From Anthopleura xanthogrammica (Eukaryota; Cnidaria; Anthozoa; Actiniaria; Actiniidae), in NCBI GenBank assembly GCA_964019055.1, contig OZ025209.1, positions 16,518,351 to 16,582,350 of the forward strand: 64,000 bases of DNA, written 5' to 3'. The position numbers and the translations under genes are program-made. The notes under the pieces are model-generated. The model searched no databases and was not told where the DNA came from. It worked only from the letters and a program-made list of their open reading frames with translations. Shown one piece after another: positions 54,501-64,000 of this stretch. Each line of letters opens with the position of its first letter. The first letter of the stretch is position 1.

Positions 54501-55055
54501 TCATCAGGGCTACTCAGGTCTGTATTAAACACAATACCACACCCTAGTCCAATATACACTTTAATCATCTGGATGCAGCCTTTTTTCCATTTCAGACCAT
54601 GTGTCATTCACTTGAAGATATAATTCTATCAATTCTATTTACATTCATTTCTTTTCTCTAAACTTTCTTAGAAATATAAATTATAGACCCTTTTAATAAA
54701 GTAATCCTACAATACTTTATTTTCCACATATGAAGTGAAAGTTATTCTTTTCAATTTCATTAAAAAATTTCTAAAAATAATAAATTTGATGTCAAACTCA
54801 GAAAATAAGGCATTGTTGGACATATTCTTTTAGAATCTCCAAAAATCCATACTTGATAAGCAGGGTGCAATCTGGTATAGCTAGTGTACAACAATTTTAA
54901 GTCATCATGTCTTATATGAAGTATTTGTACCTTAGCTAGATCAGAAGAAATGATAAGCTTTACATTAGTCAGAAAAGGGTATCTATATCTCAAAATATCA
55001 ACTTTTTTAGGATCTAATGGCCAAGGTTCGAGCTGCATCCCGTACTAACAGATGA
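48568..55055 (+). CDS. SFSWAP: Splicing factor, suppressor of white-apricot homologue
   Basis: Nuclear regulator of alternative splicing, known in flies and mammals to autoregulate by intron retention. Thirteen exons: 48568-48740, 49664-49827, 50170-50310, 50515-50588, 50976-51210, 51502-51822, 51898-52002, 52363-52764, 53152-53415, 53839-53971, 54083-54157, 54424-54517, 55011-55055, giving 741 residues (human 951). N-terminal SWAP domain: [13 protein letters not shown] (21-33), IDRYD, and [10 protein letters not shown] near 93. SURP1 at about 190-240 ([29 protein letters not shown]). SURP2 at about 468-517 ([30 protein letters not shown]). A Pro run precedes SURP2 and an acidic, coiled, Lys/Arg-rich stretch follows. 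The long RS-rich tail of vertebrate and fly SWAP is not visible; the model ends with VRAASRTNR. Confidence 0.94.
49935..50095 (-). mobile_element. SINE, copy E (minus orientation)
   Basis: The reverse complement carries the family body (TAAATTCCAATTTGATCTGTG, CCCTCCAGAAAATC, AGGTCTCTTGCTTAAG). In SFSWAP intron 2. Confidence 0.5.
52065..52292 (-). mobile_element. tRNA-derived SINE, copy F (minus orientation, most complete)
   Basis: Read on the minus strand: A-box region around TTGTGGTAGCGCACTC, B box GAGTTCAATTCC, then CATGTGAGTAGAGTTTG, AAATTCCAAATTGATCTG and CCACAGGTTGTTTCAGGG. Head, body and tail are all present. In SFSWAP intron 7. Confidence 0.65.
53551..53730 (+). repeat. Tandem duplication, period about 92 bp
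   Basis: The stretch starting TAATGCTGATCAATGATTCT at 53551 recurs at 53643 almost unchanged, with a third partial start at about 53713. In SFSWAP intron 9. Confidence 0.75.
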
Positions 55056-56062
55056 TGTACTAAGAGAAGGAAAAGGTTCTAAACCCCCTACACTTCCTGC
55101 TATCACATGACAGTGAAAGTCTATGCTGGCTGCTTGCCGACTGTCCTTCAAGCAGATGTCTGAATGTTGTATAGTATCAGACAGGGCAGGCAGTCCATGT
55201 CACACATGGAGCTACAGTACAGTATGTTATGTACCAATTCAAGCAGATTGATGTTGCATTGAAGATGACAGACATTACAGACAGATTGTGCTGCTAATTG
55301 CCATTCAAGATGATGAGATATTGCGTCAAAGATGTTTATGGAGGAGCAGGCAAACCATACTGCATAGGATTGTGCTACTGTTTGCAGCAGAAGAGATGTT
55401 GATGTACTGTATCTACAATGTACATACAGCCTGTAGACTATGATGCCAGGCTAAAGTAAAGATGATCAGTAAAGCCCATATTTCTTGGCTTAAATGCTGG
55501 TACTTCTCTTACCAAAAGACAATTCTATAGTATTCAGCACCAGTCTCGTTATTCTATGACCTTACAAACGGCTAACAATTCCAGTCAACAAAGCTAAGAT
55601 TATCATTCCAAGTGCTATGGTGTTATATGGTCTAAATTATTGTCAAAAGAGTTTGTTTTGAAGTAAAAGCCTTTTAAAAAAAACAAATTAAAAGGTCAAG
55701 AAAAAACTAAAATCTGCCAATGGATTTTTTAGTTTTAACTAAAAAAAGTATTTAAAAAAATGATTAGTTCCTATTAAATACTGGGTATTGAATAATAAAG
55801 AATGTTTTAGTTATGTGATAAGAAAATAGACTAACAGCAGATGTGATGTGATTAATATTATCAGTGATATTTTATCAATAAAATAACATTAACTAATTTA
55901 CATGAAAATTTTTTTTTTAAATATTTTAACTATTTTTGACCATGCAACAGCACAATTTCATGGGTCATACAAATAGGACCCTGGGATATACCATCATGCA
56001 TTGCAAGTCAGCTTATAAGATTACTGCATTTCTATCCCAAGCTGCTAGTAGATCTGAACAGT
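55056..56062. other. Convergent 3' region, SFSWAP / 7-TM gene
   Basis: AT-rich, with AATAAA at 55794 usable by SFSWAP and more poly(A)-like signals at about 55875. No further exon, and in particular no RS-repeat exon, was found in it. Confidence 0.55.
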
Positions 56063-58549
56063 TCACATGCTTTCTGTGATGTTGTAGTAGGACTCGGCTT
56101 GGTCAATCACATTCCACTGGGCTTCCTGTGGTAACAATAAAATACTTCTTAGATTAAGAAATGATTGGACTTCACCAACATGTAACTCCCTAGTGAAAAT
56201 ATTTCCACACCTCTTTTAAGCGCTGAAACTCTCTTATCAACACAGCCATGAAGACAAAAACTGCAATAATCATTAGTGCCTGTGGGGTGATGTAACCAAC
56301 AGGGAAGGATGATGACACACCTACAAAGAATATGAAGAATAAAAACTGTTTTCACTGCTAATAAATGTACTGATCAAGATAAAGTTGAGACAGGCACAGT
56401 AAATGGGTGATGGACCACCATCAACCAAATAAACCTTTCCACTTTTCCATTTACCTTTTTTATCATACTCTCAATTATTTGATCGACACTGAGTTATTTC
56501 ATAACAATTACTGCACTAATAAACTAAGTTGACTTTTCACACAATCTTATCTTAAGAATTCAAAAATACCTTGAAATATGCATTTCCAGATGACAGGAGG
56601 GATGTCAGCAGGTAGAGTGAGAACAACACCACAGAATAATAACACCTACAGCCATGCATAGTGCAATCAAGATTAAAAAAATGAAATTTTGCACAAAAAA
56701 AAGATGTGTTTCCTGTGATATTCTAGTACCAGCTGTACGAAATTAAAAACTAAGTGCAATAAATTGTTGTAATTCGAAAAACTCAAAAGTCATACTGTGT
56801 GCAAATATTCTAGAAGATGGGGATTGTACACATGCATGGAGAGATTATGGCAAATATTCGCTTTTCATTGCAACACACGTTTTTGTATAGGGAAGAGACA
56901 GGAAGCTAGGGCCGCTTGTCTAAGCATCAAAGCTCACTGTGATTGGTCAGTTTGTGTGTACACTGGATACCTGGTAGATACACCCTGGAACTTTGTACAA
57001 CCCTATTTGTGATTTGGGTTGCCTGTGATGCCAGTGAAACAACAGGGAATTTTATTTGACTAGCAGAAGAATTGGAAACTTTGACAATCACAGGGTCAAG
57101 CCAGGCTGCAGCTCTGGCACCCAAGACAATATGCAGGTCTTGGAAGCTAAGGTCTTGGAACATCTCATAATGACAATGTGTCCAAGGTAATATGCAGGCC
57201 TTGGACACTAGGTACTTGGAACATCTCCCTGATAATGGTAGTAGTTACCTTTGTCAGTGTTGAAGGTCCTTCATCAATGGTCCTGTTCAGCACGATAATG
57301 AACATCAGTACTATATAGCTGATGCACAGACTCCACACACAGCCATTGAATGTCCAGTACAGATATTCTATCTTGCCTTTCTTATTCCTACAGAAAATAT
57401 AGAAATCATGGAATATATTAAAGACAGATTTCTATTTATATTCAATCTGATGACCATGTTATTCCCAAATTTTCCTTGTATCTTTTAACATCATAAAGAT
57501 CTAAAACCGGTCAGCCAATAAATCAACAGGTTGGGCAGCTGGTCAGTCACATGGTCAGTTGGTTGGGCGGTTGGTCGGTCGGCTAGTCAGTCAGTCAGAC
57601 AGACAGTCAGTCAGTTTGCCCTTGTTTTCATTTATCTATCCATTCTTTATTAGCTAAGTTAGCAACATTCTAACTTGAGCTATACTCACCCCAATAGGAA
57701 GACAACTAAGAACACCAAACAAACAAATGCTTGTGTTGTAAAGATGTTGTATGTTGTCTTCAGGACCTGAAAATGATGAGTAACAATAGTACAATCTTGC
57801 ACTAGTAGAAGATTTCTGTTTCAAATGGAATGTGATCAGTCAGTCTGAGATCTCAGAAGGGCAGGCTGGTGTATGCCTCCTCCCTCTAGCTATCATACAT
57901 AAAAAGTATATACCTTCTTGGAAAATCGACATGTGTTTGTTGATTCTTCAGTTCTATCATTGAACTGTTCAAGTTCATCTTGGATAAATCCTTCATTTAA
58001 TTCAATAAAATAATATTAATTTATTTTATAAAGAATACTAAGACATATTATGTCTTTTGTCTGCTAGTCTCCTTTGCAGCCGTAATTAATTAGTTTCCAC
58101 TACTAGTGGAGTCTGAGGGTCTAATGACAGCAGCAAAGGAGACTACTTGTCTGCCTCCCCATCCCATTAAACCAGTTTAACCAAGGTTTTCCCATATAAG
58201 AACACATGCTATTCCTTTGAGTATTATTTTGTTGTTTAACAATGAAAGTTGAGAAGACAAACTGATTTGAGTGAACTCAAACAAAGAAATAATACTCAAG
58301 GGAATATGTGAGAGCTCTATTTACCTCTACTTCTGTGTTTTCTCTGATATTCTAGTGCCCATGAAAGAAACAACAACTGAAAAAGATAAAAGATTGATAA
58401 TGTTAATTTCATATGGATGGATGGATGGATGGATGGATGGGTGGGTGGGTGGGTGGGTGGGTGGATGGATGGATGGATGGATGGATGGATGGATGGATGG
58501 ATGGGTGGATGGGTGGGTGGGTGGGTGGGTGGGTGGGTGGGTGGGTGGG

Positions 58550-58584
<35 letters not shown>

Positions 58585-61500
58585 ACGGACGGACGGACGG
58601 ATGGATGGATGGATGGATGGATGGATGGATGGACAGTTTATATAGGTGGGTAGATGACTGATTTTATTTAGATTTCTATCTTACCTCAAATATCTTGAAC
58701 ACATTTTCTGAAGAAAAAAAACACACACATAATTGTTATAAGATGAGTGTGGATTATTGAGGAGTCAGGATGGCGTGGTAATAAAACACTTGCCTCTCAC
58801 CTCTGAGGTCAAGGGTTCAATTCCCAGTTCTCACATGTGAGCTGAGTTGGTTGGTTCTCTTTCTGACTCAGAGGGTTTTCCAGCTTTCTGGTTTTTCCTC
58901 CCTCCCCCCTACTGGTAATTCAAGCAGATTAGAGCTGTGCTCTGAGGTCATACATGGATTGTAGACCAGTTTCCAGGGGTGTTTATTGTCATGTATAATT
59001 TATTTTCAAGGACTCTTCTGTAAACCACTGATAAGGTGATTTTGTTATGCTCAATAACAATTTTTATTATTATTAGAGTGCAAACAATATATCCGTGAAA
59101 CATTAGTTAATACTAAATAGTACAATTTTGTCAAATTCTATTGTTTTCTATTGTTTAATTAGCACTATTTTGTACTATATAGTAATTTGTATTAATTTTC
59201 ACGGATATATTGTTTGCACTCTATTATTTATACATTGATATATATACCTATAGGAAAGAGGATTTTGGGGATATTTTCTATTTTTAAGATGTGACCATTA
59301 TCAATATAAACTATGCCAAGAATCAAAGATCTGAGGAATAAACGAAAATAGGATGGTAAAAATAGGAAATATTGAATGAAATAAGAACATAAGTTTTGGG
59401 ATAACAATGAAAAAGGAAAGAAGAAAGAAAGAAAGAAAGAAAGAAAGAGAAGGATAGAAAGAAAAAAGATAACACCAGAAACCATGGATATTAGTAGGAG
59501 ATACGATATCCTGACATTTAAGGTTAGAACCATGGCAACCATAACCTTATCCAGCCTAGAGTAACCATGGCAACCATAACCTAATCCAGCCTTGAGTAAC
59601 CATGATAACTTCATCCCAAGCCTAGAGTAACCATGACAACCATATCTTAAATTGGCCCAGCCCAGAGTAACCATGGCCGCCGCATCCTAAAGGAGCCCAG
59701 AGTATATAACCATACATGACAGACATGATTTCACATGTATTTTTTATTGCTACTGCAATATATCTGAGAGGAAAAGGGTATTCATGAGATAATTTTTACC
59801 TGATTCCTAAGATGCTGAAGTAAAATATCCAAAGAATGTTAGAAATAGCAGTGGGACGGACTCTAATGTTCAGAACTGTTATGCTAAAACGAAAAGATTA
59901 AAATTATAAAAAAAATATTATGCATAAAGTACAGATATGGGTCCCAGATATGCTGTACATTAAAGGAGCATTCATTTTCTATTGAGGAATGCAGGGCGGC
60001 AGTATCTTACCCCCCCCCCCCTCTATCTTTATTGAAAACATATAAGAAACCATTAATATTTTATTCATGAAAGAAGGGTGGCAGTGGGGTCGGCTATTAA
60101 AGTAACCCTTATGAGAAATCTGACCCCCCTCAATTATTAATTCAAACATATAAGTGCCTCCTACCTCCCCTATGACCAATCTGAAATATGTTTTATATAT
60201 ACCCAGCCCCCCTCTTTTTTCCTCTGTCATCCCTCAACATATTAAATAATGAATACCTGTTATATTTCCAGCAAGTCAAGATCACAATTATTGTACATAT
60301 TCCAAACAAAGCAAAGTTGCTGGCAGAACTGAGGTTATAACATGTGTCTGTTGTACTATTACCTAAGATAGGAATGATAAAACTGGGTGAAAGTCATATT
60401 GACCTCAGAGTAAAAAAATCTCTATAGCATCTAAATTATAACATACCATCTCTGATTAGTTGCAAGCATACATACATTGAAGAATTAGAAAATGTGTGTG
60501 CCTGCTGTGTACAGCTATAAAGCATGTGGTGATTGGCAGAACATGAGAAAAGTGTTAAAAGAAGCATGACACAGTGGAAAATACAAATTAAAATAACCCT
60601 TATTTTGGTTAAAGTATGTGTGCATATATACTGTCACGCGATAATTGCTAACAAAACAGCAACCATTTGCTGAGGGATTCAAAGTTGCAGCAAAATCACC
60701 ACAGTTGCAAATATAACACACGCATAGGCCCTTTAGAGTCCCACTTGGCTATGCTTCAGTGTCAATATCAATGTATATATCATTGCATAACTCAGTGTTG
60801 ACCATTTCAAAGTCCCCTATTTCACTATGACGTCATATCAAACAATCTATTTTTTTAACGCTAAGGATCATGGTTGCCAGAGGGGGCAAAATAGCAGCAA
60901 AACAAATTACTAGATCACAATAAGATTGGGTTTATGACATAGTGGAAAGTGAGAGCAGCTAAATATTACACTAAATATCTCTTACAAAAGAAGATTTAGC
61001 CTCAATTTCTATTATTCTTGCTCATGTAAACAAACCATGATGTAATAGTGAAATAGGTTATGCAATTTTCAATACTTTGTGGTAAACTATCATAGTACTT
61101 CAATTGAAACAAAAACCTTGCATTCCTTCATAATTGTAATAAAAAGTACATTCTTTTGAATAAACCTGTTAAAATTACTTATATCTTATTTATTATTTTC
61201 TTCTCCCTTCCCCCTCCCCCTCACCTCAATTCAAATCACATGTTTTGCATGAGCCATCTTTATCAGTTTCATTTTAACCTGTTACTCGAAAATATCACAA
61301 TTTTTGCAACAGAAAATCACAATATTGCATCGTTTTGTACAAAGAACACAACAAACAGGAAATAAATTGATGATATTTCGAGAATAAGCTTAATGCCTCT
61401 TTGCAAGAAGACAAAAAACGGACTAAATAGCAATAAACCCAAGTCAAACCCTACTACAAATGATAAAAGATAAACATTGAAAGTATTAATGTACTTACCT

Positions 61501-61619
61501 GTGCAATGTAGGAGGTAAAACGTTGAAGAATTAATGTTTTTTTTTGACAAACCACACAACATCTTGTCTTGTTTGCTATTCATCTTGTTCCTAGAACCCA
61601 CAGGAAGCCCAACTAGCAT
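56063..61619 (-). CDS. Predicted seven-transmembrane protein, family not recognised
   Basis: Twelve exons, 5' to 3': 61499-61619, 60257-60362, 59800-59883, 59248-59330, 58685-58707 (23 nt), 58325-58376, 57914-57990, 57690-57766, 57249-57387, 56570-56645, 56211-56320, 56063-56125. They join in phase to 336 residues. Hydrophobic segments at about 56-72, 87-113, 133-149, 190-207, 222-241, 255-275 and 289-309 suggest seven helices. NST at 42-44 fits an extracellular N-terminus; the basic/acidic loop 150-182 (QRKHRSRG, then [13 protein letters not shown]) fits the cytosol. Helix 6 contains [10 protein letters not shown]. The tail is only about 25 residues. No class A GPCR signatures (no DRY, no NPxxY). 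The start ATG could instead be a later Met at 13 or 20. Shares a 129 bp promoter gap with the BTB gene. Confidence 0.75.
58065..58145. repeat. Short terminal-inverted-repeat block
   Basis: TAGTCTCCTTTGC at the left is the exact reverse complement of GCAAAGGAGACTA at the right, about 80 bp apart. Confidence 0.55.
58197..58314. mobile_element. Palindromic element (CTTGAGTATTATTTCTTTG family)
   Basis: Left arm CCTTTGAGTATTATTTTGTT faces right arm CAAAGAAATAATACTCAAGG. Same family as the cluster at 32126-32445; this copy ends next to exon 6 of the 7-TM gene. Confidence 0.65.
58411..58632. repeat. (ATGG)n satellite with GTGG and ACGG variants
   Basis: Same tetranucleotide family as the GUSB intron array but interrupted by blocks of GTGG and ACGG. 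Lies between the 23 nt exon and the next exon of the 7-TM gene. Trp/Gly/Asp-rich frames are spurious. Confidence 0.95.
58766..58985 (+). mobile_element. tRNA-derived SINE, copy G
   Basis: A-box region GGATGGCGTGGTAATAAAAC and B box AGGGTTCAATTCCC about 35 bp apart, then CACATGTGAGCTGAGTTG and TTTCTGACTCAGAGGG. The tail diverges from the other copies. Confidence 0.6.
59074..59223. mobile_element. Hairpin element with TAGAGTGCAAAC termini
   Basis: Left end TAGAGTGCAAACAATATATC is exactly reverse-complemented at the right end, pairing on through CCGTGAAA; the interior also pairs around AGTAC. 150 bp, 24 bp from exon 4 of the 7-TM gene. Confidence 0.75.
59419..59450. repeat. (AAAG)n run
   Basis: Short AAAG tetranucleotide array in an intron of the 7-TM gene. 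Confidence 0.8.
59519..59705. repeat. Imperfect tandem repeat, unit about 40 bp
   Basis: The words CCTAGAGTAACCATG and CCATGGCAACCATAACC recur about four times with drift, between exons 3 and 4 of the 7-TM gene. Confidence 0.65.
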
Positions 61620-61748
61620 AGTTCCAGTCTCTTCGCAAAAATACCTCCAGGTGAACCCGAAATTCAAGATATTCGGGATATTCTTGATATTGGCTACTTA
61701 TATTACGTTTTTTCGGTTTCTTATTCTTAATACACCGACTGATCAAGC
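61620..61748. promoter_or_regulatory. Bidirectional promoter, 7-TM gene / BTB gene
   Basis: Only 129 bp separate the two divergent start codons, so both 5' UTRs and a shared core promoter must lie here or overlap the coding starts. No TATA box is evident. Confidence 0.55.
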
Positions 61749-63062
61749 ATGGAGGCTTCAAACTGGCAAACCAAGCTGTCTACTGTCAGAGAACGTAATC
61801 TGTACGTGTTCAACAAGTCCTTGTTCTGTGATGTAGAGTTCTCTCTCTTGGACTCCAATGGAGGAAAAGTCACCCTCCAAGCTCACAAGTACGTCCTGGC
61901 TATCAGTAGTCCTGTCTTTGAGGCCATGTTCTACGGAGAATTAGCAGAGACTGGACCAAGTATCAATCTACCAGACTGCACCAAGGAAGGACTACAAGAA
62001 ATGCTTCATTATGTGTATTCAGACGAGGTCAACTTAACCGGAAGTAACGTCATGCAAGTTCTGTACCTGGCTAAAAAATACATGTTACCATTCTTGGAAC
62101 AGAAATGCACAGAATATCTTGAACAAGAACTCAAACCAGAAGATGTGTTTATAGTTTTGCCTCAAGTAAAGCAACTGGGAGATGACAAGCTCGAACAATA
62201 CTGTTGGAGTATGATTGAAAGAGAGACTGAACGAGCTGTTTCGTCTGAACCATTTCTTGGTGTATCCCATGAAGTGTTGTGCCAAGTTCTCGGTAGAGAC
62301 AGCCTGAGGATACAAGAAATTGAGTTATTTCAAGCAGTAGATAAGTGGGTTTTGAAGAGAATTGAAGAAAAGGGAATAGAAAACAACGGAGAAAACAAAA
62401 GAGCCATTCTTGGCGAAGAAGCCATTCGTCTGATAAGGTTTCCACTCATGTCACAAAAGAACTTCGCTGAAATCGTTGTTCCGAAAGTCATTTTAAATCT
62501 TGAAGAACTCTCAGAATTGATTCAGATTTTCAATTCGCTAACGCCATCAAATAGTAACATATTTTTTTCTAAGAAGAGAGCTGAAAGCAAAATGATAGTA
62601 CCAGCGGCTCGTTTTGGTAAATTTCTAGTACCCGAAGCATCCTGGCACTATAAAGAGAACAAAATAGATGCTATTGACCTTACTGTTAACAAAGCCGTTA
62701 CTCTCACTGGAGTACGGATCTTTGGAAGCCTAGGCAATAGTTATGATGTAGACTTAAGTGTGTACCAAAACAATGAAGTCCTCTCACAGATATCTTCCAA
62801 AATTGCAACTGAGGGCACGATGACAGACGACCAATACTATGGGTTCACCATCACCCTTGACAAGCCTGTTCCACTAGACCCTGGAGTCAAGTACACTATA
62901 GCTGCTAAGATACAAGGATCACTTTCCTACTATGGCAAGGATGGCCAGGCAACCGTTAAGTGTGAGGAGTTGGAGATAAAATATTTAAAGTCTGAAAAGT
63001 CCAATAATGGTACAAGTGTTGAACCAGGACAGTTTCCGACAATTATTTTAGAGCAAAACTAA
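61749..63062 (+). CDS. BTB-BACK-PHR domain protein (BTBD3/BTBD6 type)
   Basis: Probable substrate adaptor for a Cullin-3 ubiquitin ligase, cytosolic. Single exon, 437 residues, close to the usual length. BTB/POZ domain at about 20-130 (FCDVEFSLL, AHKYVLAISSPVFEAMFYG, with YVYSDEVNL). BACK at about 135-245 (CWSMIERETERAV, ELFQAVDKWV, RLIRFPLM). PHR beta-sandwich at about 285-430 (RFGKFL, GVRIFGS, LSYYGKDG, ending NNGTSVEPGQFPTIIL, which matches the BTBD6/BTBD3 end). The opening NWQTKLSTVRERN also resembles BTBD6. Vertebrate relatives have introns, so the intronless state could reflect retroposition. BTBD1/2 versus BTBD3/6 is not certain. Confidence 0.94.
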   Translation: MEASNWQTKLSTVRERNLYVFNKSLFCDVEFSLLDSNGGKVTLQAHKYVLAISSPVFEAMFYGELAETGPSINLPDCTKEGLQEMLHYVYSDEVNLTGSNVMQVLYLAKKYMLPFLEQKCTEYLEQELKPEDVFIVLPQVKQLGDDKLEQYCWSMIERETERAVSSEPFLGVSHEVLCQVLGRDSLRIQEIELFQAVDKWVLKRIEEKGIENNGENKRAILGEEAIRLIRFPLMSQKNFAEIVVPKVILNLEELSELIQIFNSLTPSNSNIFFSKKRAESKMIVPAARFGKFLVPEASWHYKENKIDAIDLTVNKAVTLTGVRIFGSLGNSYDVDLSVYQNNEVLSQISSKIATEGTMTDDQYYGFTITLDKPVPLDPGVKYTIAAKIQGSLSYYGKDGQATVKCEELEIKYLKSEKSNNGTSVEPGQFPTIILEQN

Positions 63063-64000
63063 TATCTATACTTATTTTGGACCAAGATGATTGAATTTTT
63101 AGGTGACAAGTCGTCAACCTCGGTGTAAACTATAAATGTAAAAGAAATCCATACTGTTTCAAACATAAACCAGTCATCAAATTGACTCAAGTTGTTCTAT
63201 TTTGTGGGTGTATTCATGTATTCAGTTAATCTTTATATTCCGCCGCTTTTTTCATTAGGCTCTTTAATGCAATGCATCACGGGATATCTTAGTGGAATCA
63301 GGATGACGCTTTCAGTCCTGAGTAAAAACCCATCATGCATTGCGAATCAATATGTTAGAGAAGCACGTGATGTAATTACTATTTTGAGAACCCTCCTCCT
63401 TCAGCCTTAATTTTTATGGATTTTTTTAGGATGTTTTCTCAAACTACCAGGTAAGGCCTTGTTACTTTAGTATGAAAATTGAATACAATTGCATTTAAAG
63501 GTATTTCAAAGTTCTCCAATATTTTTTTTCCCTACAACTCTAAGCCGGCCATCCTCACTATATAAAGAATACTAATAAGATGAAATATTTCCATAATTTT
63601 TTTTTTTAAATTCTTTTCAAATTCAAGCAAAGTTTAAGAAAGAAATAAAAACCATACTGTGTGTAGACGTCATGGCATCGTGTCTATTCTTAGACTGTCA
63701 CAGCCGTTACTGGACTGAATATGAGAGGGACGGGAATGCTGTGGTTTCGTCATTTCTACCAGTTATATCTTTCAGTGATGCATCCTAAAAATGCTCAAAA
63801 ATAAACTTATTATATCCTGTGTAGAGTTTAGTTGTATTTTCTGTAGTTTGTTTCGCTTTGAAGCCCTCAAATAATGAGTTTTTGTTTTGACGCTGAGTCC
63901 TGACCCCCGTAAAGCAAATCCATGTCCAAGTCCTCAGTACGCATGCTCCATTTCCAAGAATTGACTTTTCAAGGTCGAGGGATTTTTCCCAGAAATACTT
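63063..64000. other. 3' flank of the BTB gene
   Basis: AT-rich with AATAAA at 63644 and 63800. Two copies of a CATGCATTGCG/GCAATGCATCACGGG-like word near 63270-63340 may pair. No supported gene on either strand. Confidence 0.45.

Noticed and set aside
58271..58661. Trp/Gly/Asp-rich frames
   Set aside because: ATGG satellite in an intron of the 7-TM gene.
58685..58707. In-frame TGA (possible selenocysteine) in the 7-TM gene
   Set aside because: The stop appeared only when exon 4 (59248-59330) was left out; including it shifts the phase and removes the stop.
63192..63410. 72-codon frame after the BTB gene
   Set aside because: No recognisable protein, no splice or start context; likely 3' UTR or flank.

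Overview
This window is nuclear DNA of an invertebrate animal. Genes are split into short exons (often 75-350 bp) with GT-AG introns, the background is AT-rich, and satellites, tRNA-derived SINEs and short inverted-repeat elements are scattered through introns. Protein sequences and intron positions are conservative (for example a 12-exon beta-glucuronidase and a GRK2 start almost identical to vertebrates). A slow-evolving marine lineage such as an anthozoan cnidarian is my guess, at low confidence.

Layout, left to right: (1) 578-9567 minus, the first five exons of a GRK2/3-type GPCR kinase, which continues off the left edge; one intron is 8.2 kb. (2) 13537-22572 plus, a complete 12-exon lysosomal beta-glucuronidase, with a perfect ~1 kb (ATCC)n array in intron 1. 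(3) 23104-39355 minus, a 17-exon, 919-residue PPP-family serine/threonine phosphatase with an unusual N-terminal half: a Nudix-like segment, an acidic tract, and an EF-hand block before the catalytic domain. (4) 27022-29601 plus, a cationic amino-acid transporter (SLC7) nested in a 6.4 kb intron of the phosphatase. (5) 40514-47517 plus, SLF1 (tandem BRCT plus ankyrin repeats), head-to-head with the phosphatase. (6) 48568-55055 plus, SFSWAP (splicing regulator with two SURP modules). (7) 56063-61619 minus, an unrecognised 12-exon seven-transmembrane protein. (8) 61749-63062 plus, an intronless BTB-BACK-PHR protein (BTBD3/6 type), 129 bp from the start of the 7-TM gene.

The genes do not form an operon or an obvious pathway. 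Three head-to-head pairs (GRK/GUSB, phosphatase/SLF1, 7-TM/BTBD) and two tail-to-tail pairs (GUSB/phosphatase, SFSWAP/7-TM) define the arrangement. Exon models were built by hand from splice sites, reading phase and homology; every model keeps an open frame through all junctions.

The strongest candidate for something little described is the phosphatase: it appears to carry a calcineurin-B-like EF-hand module, a possible dead Nudix domain and a PPP catalytic domain on one chain, with the EF-hands N-terminal (opposite to PPEF/RdgC). The mobile-element landscape (one SINE family with at least seven copies, a MITE family sharing an AGACC terminus, and several palindromic elements) is the second area of interest.
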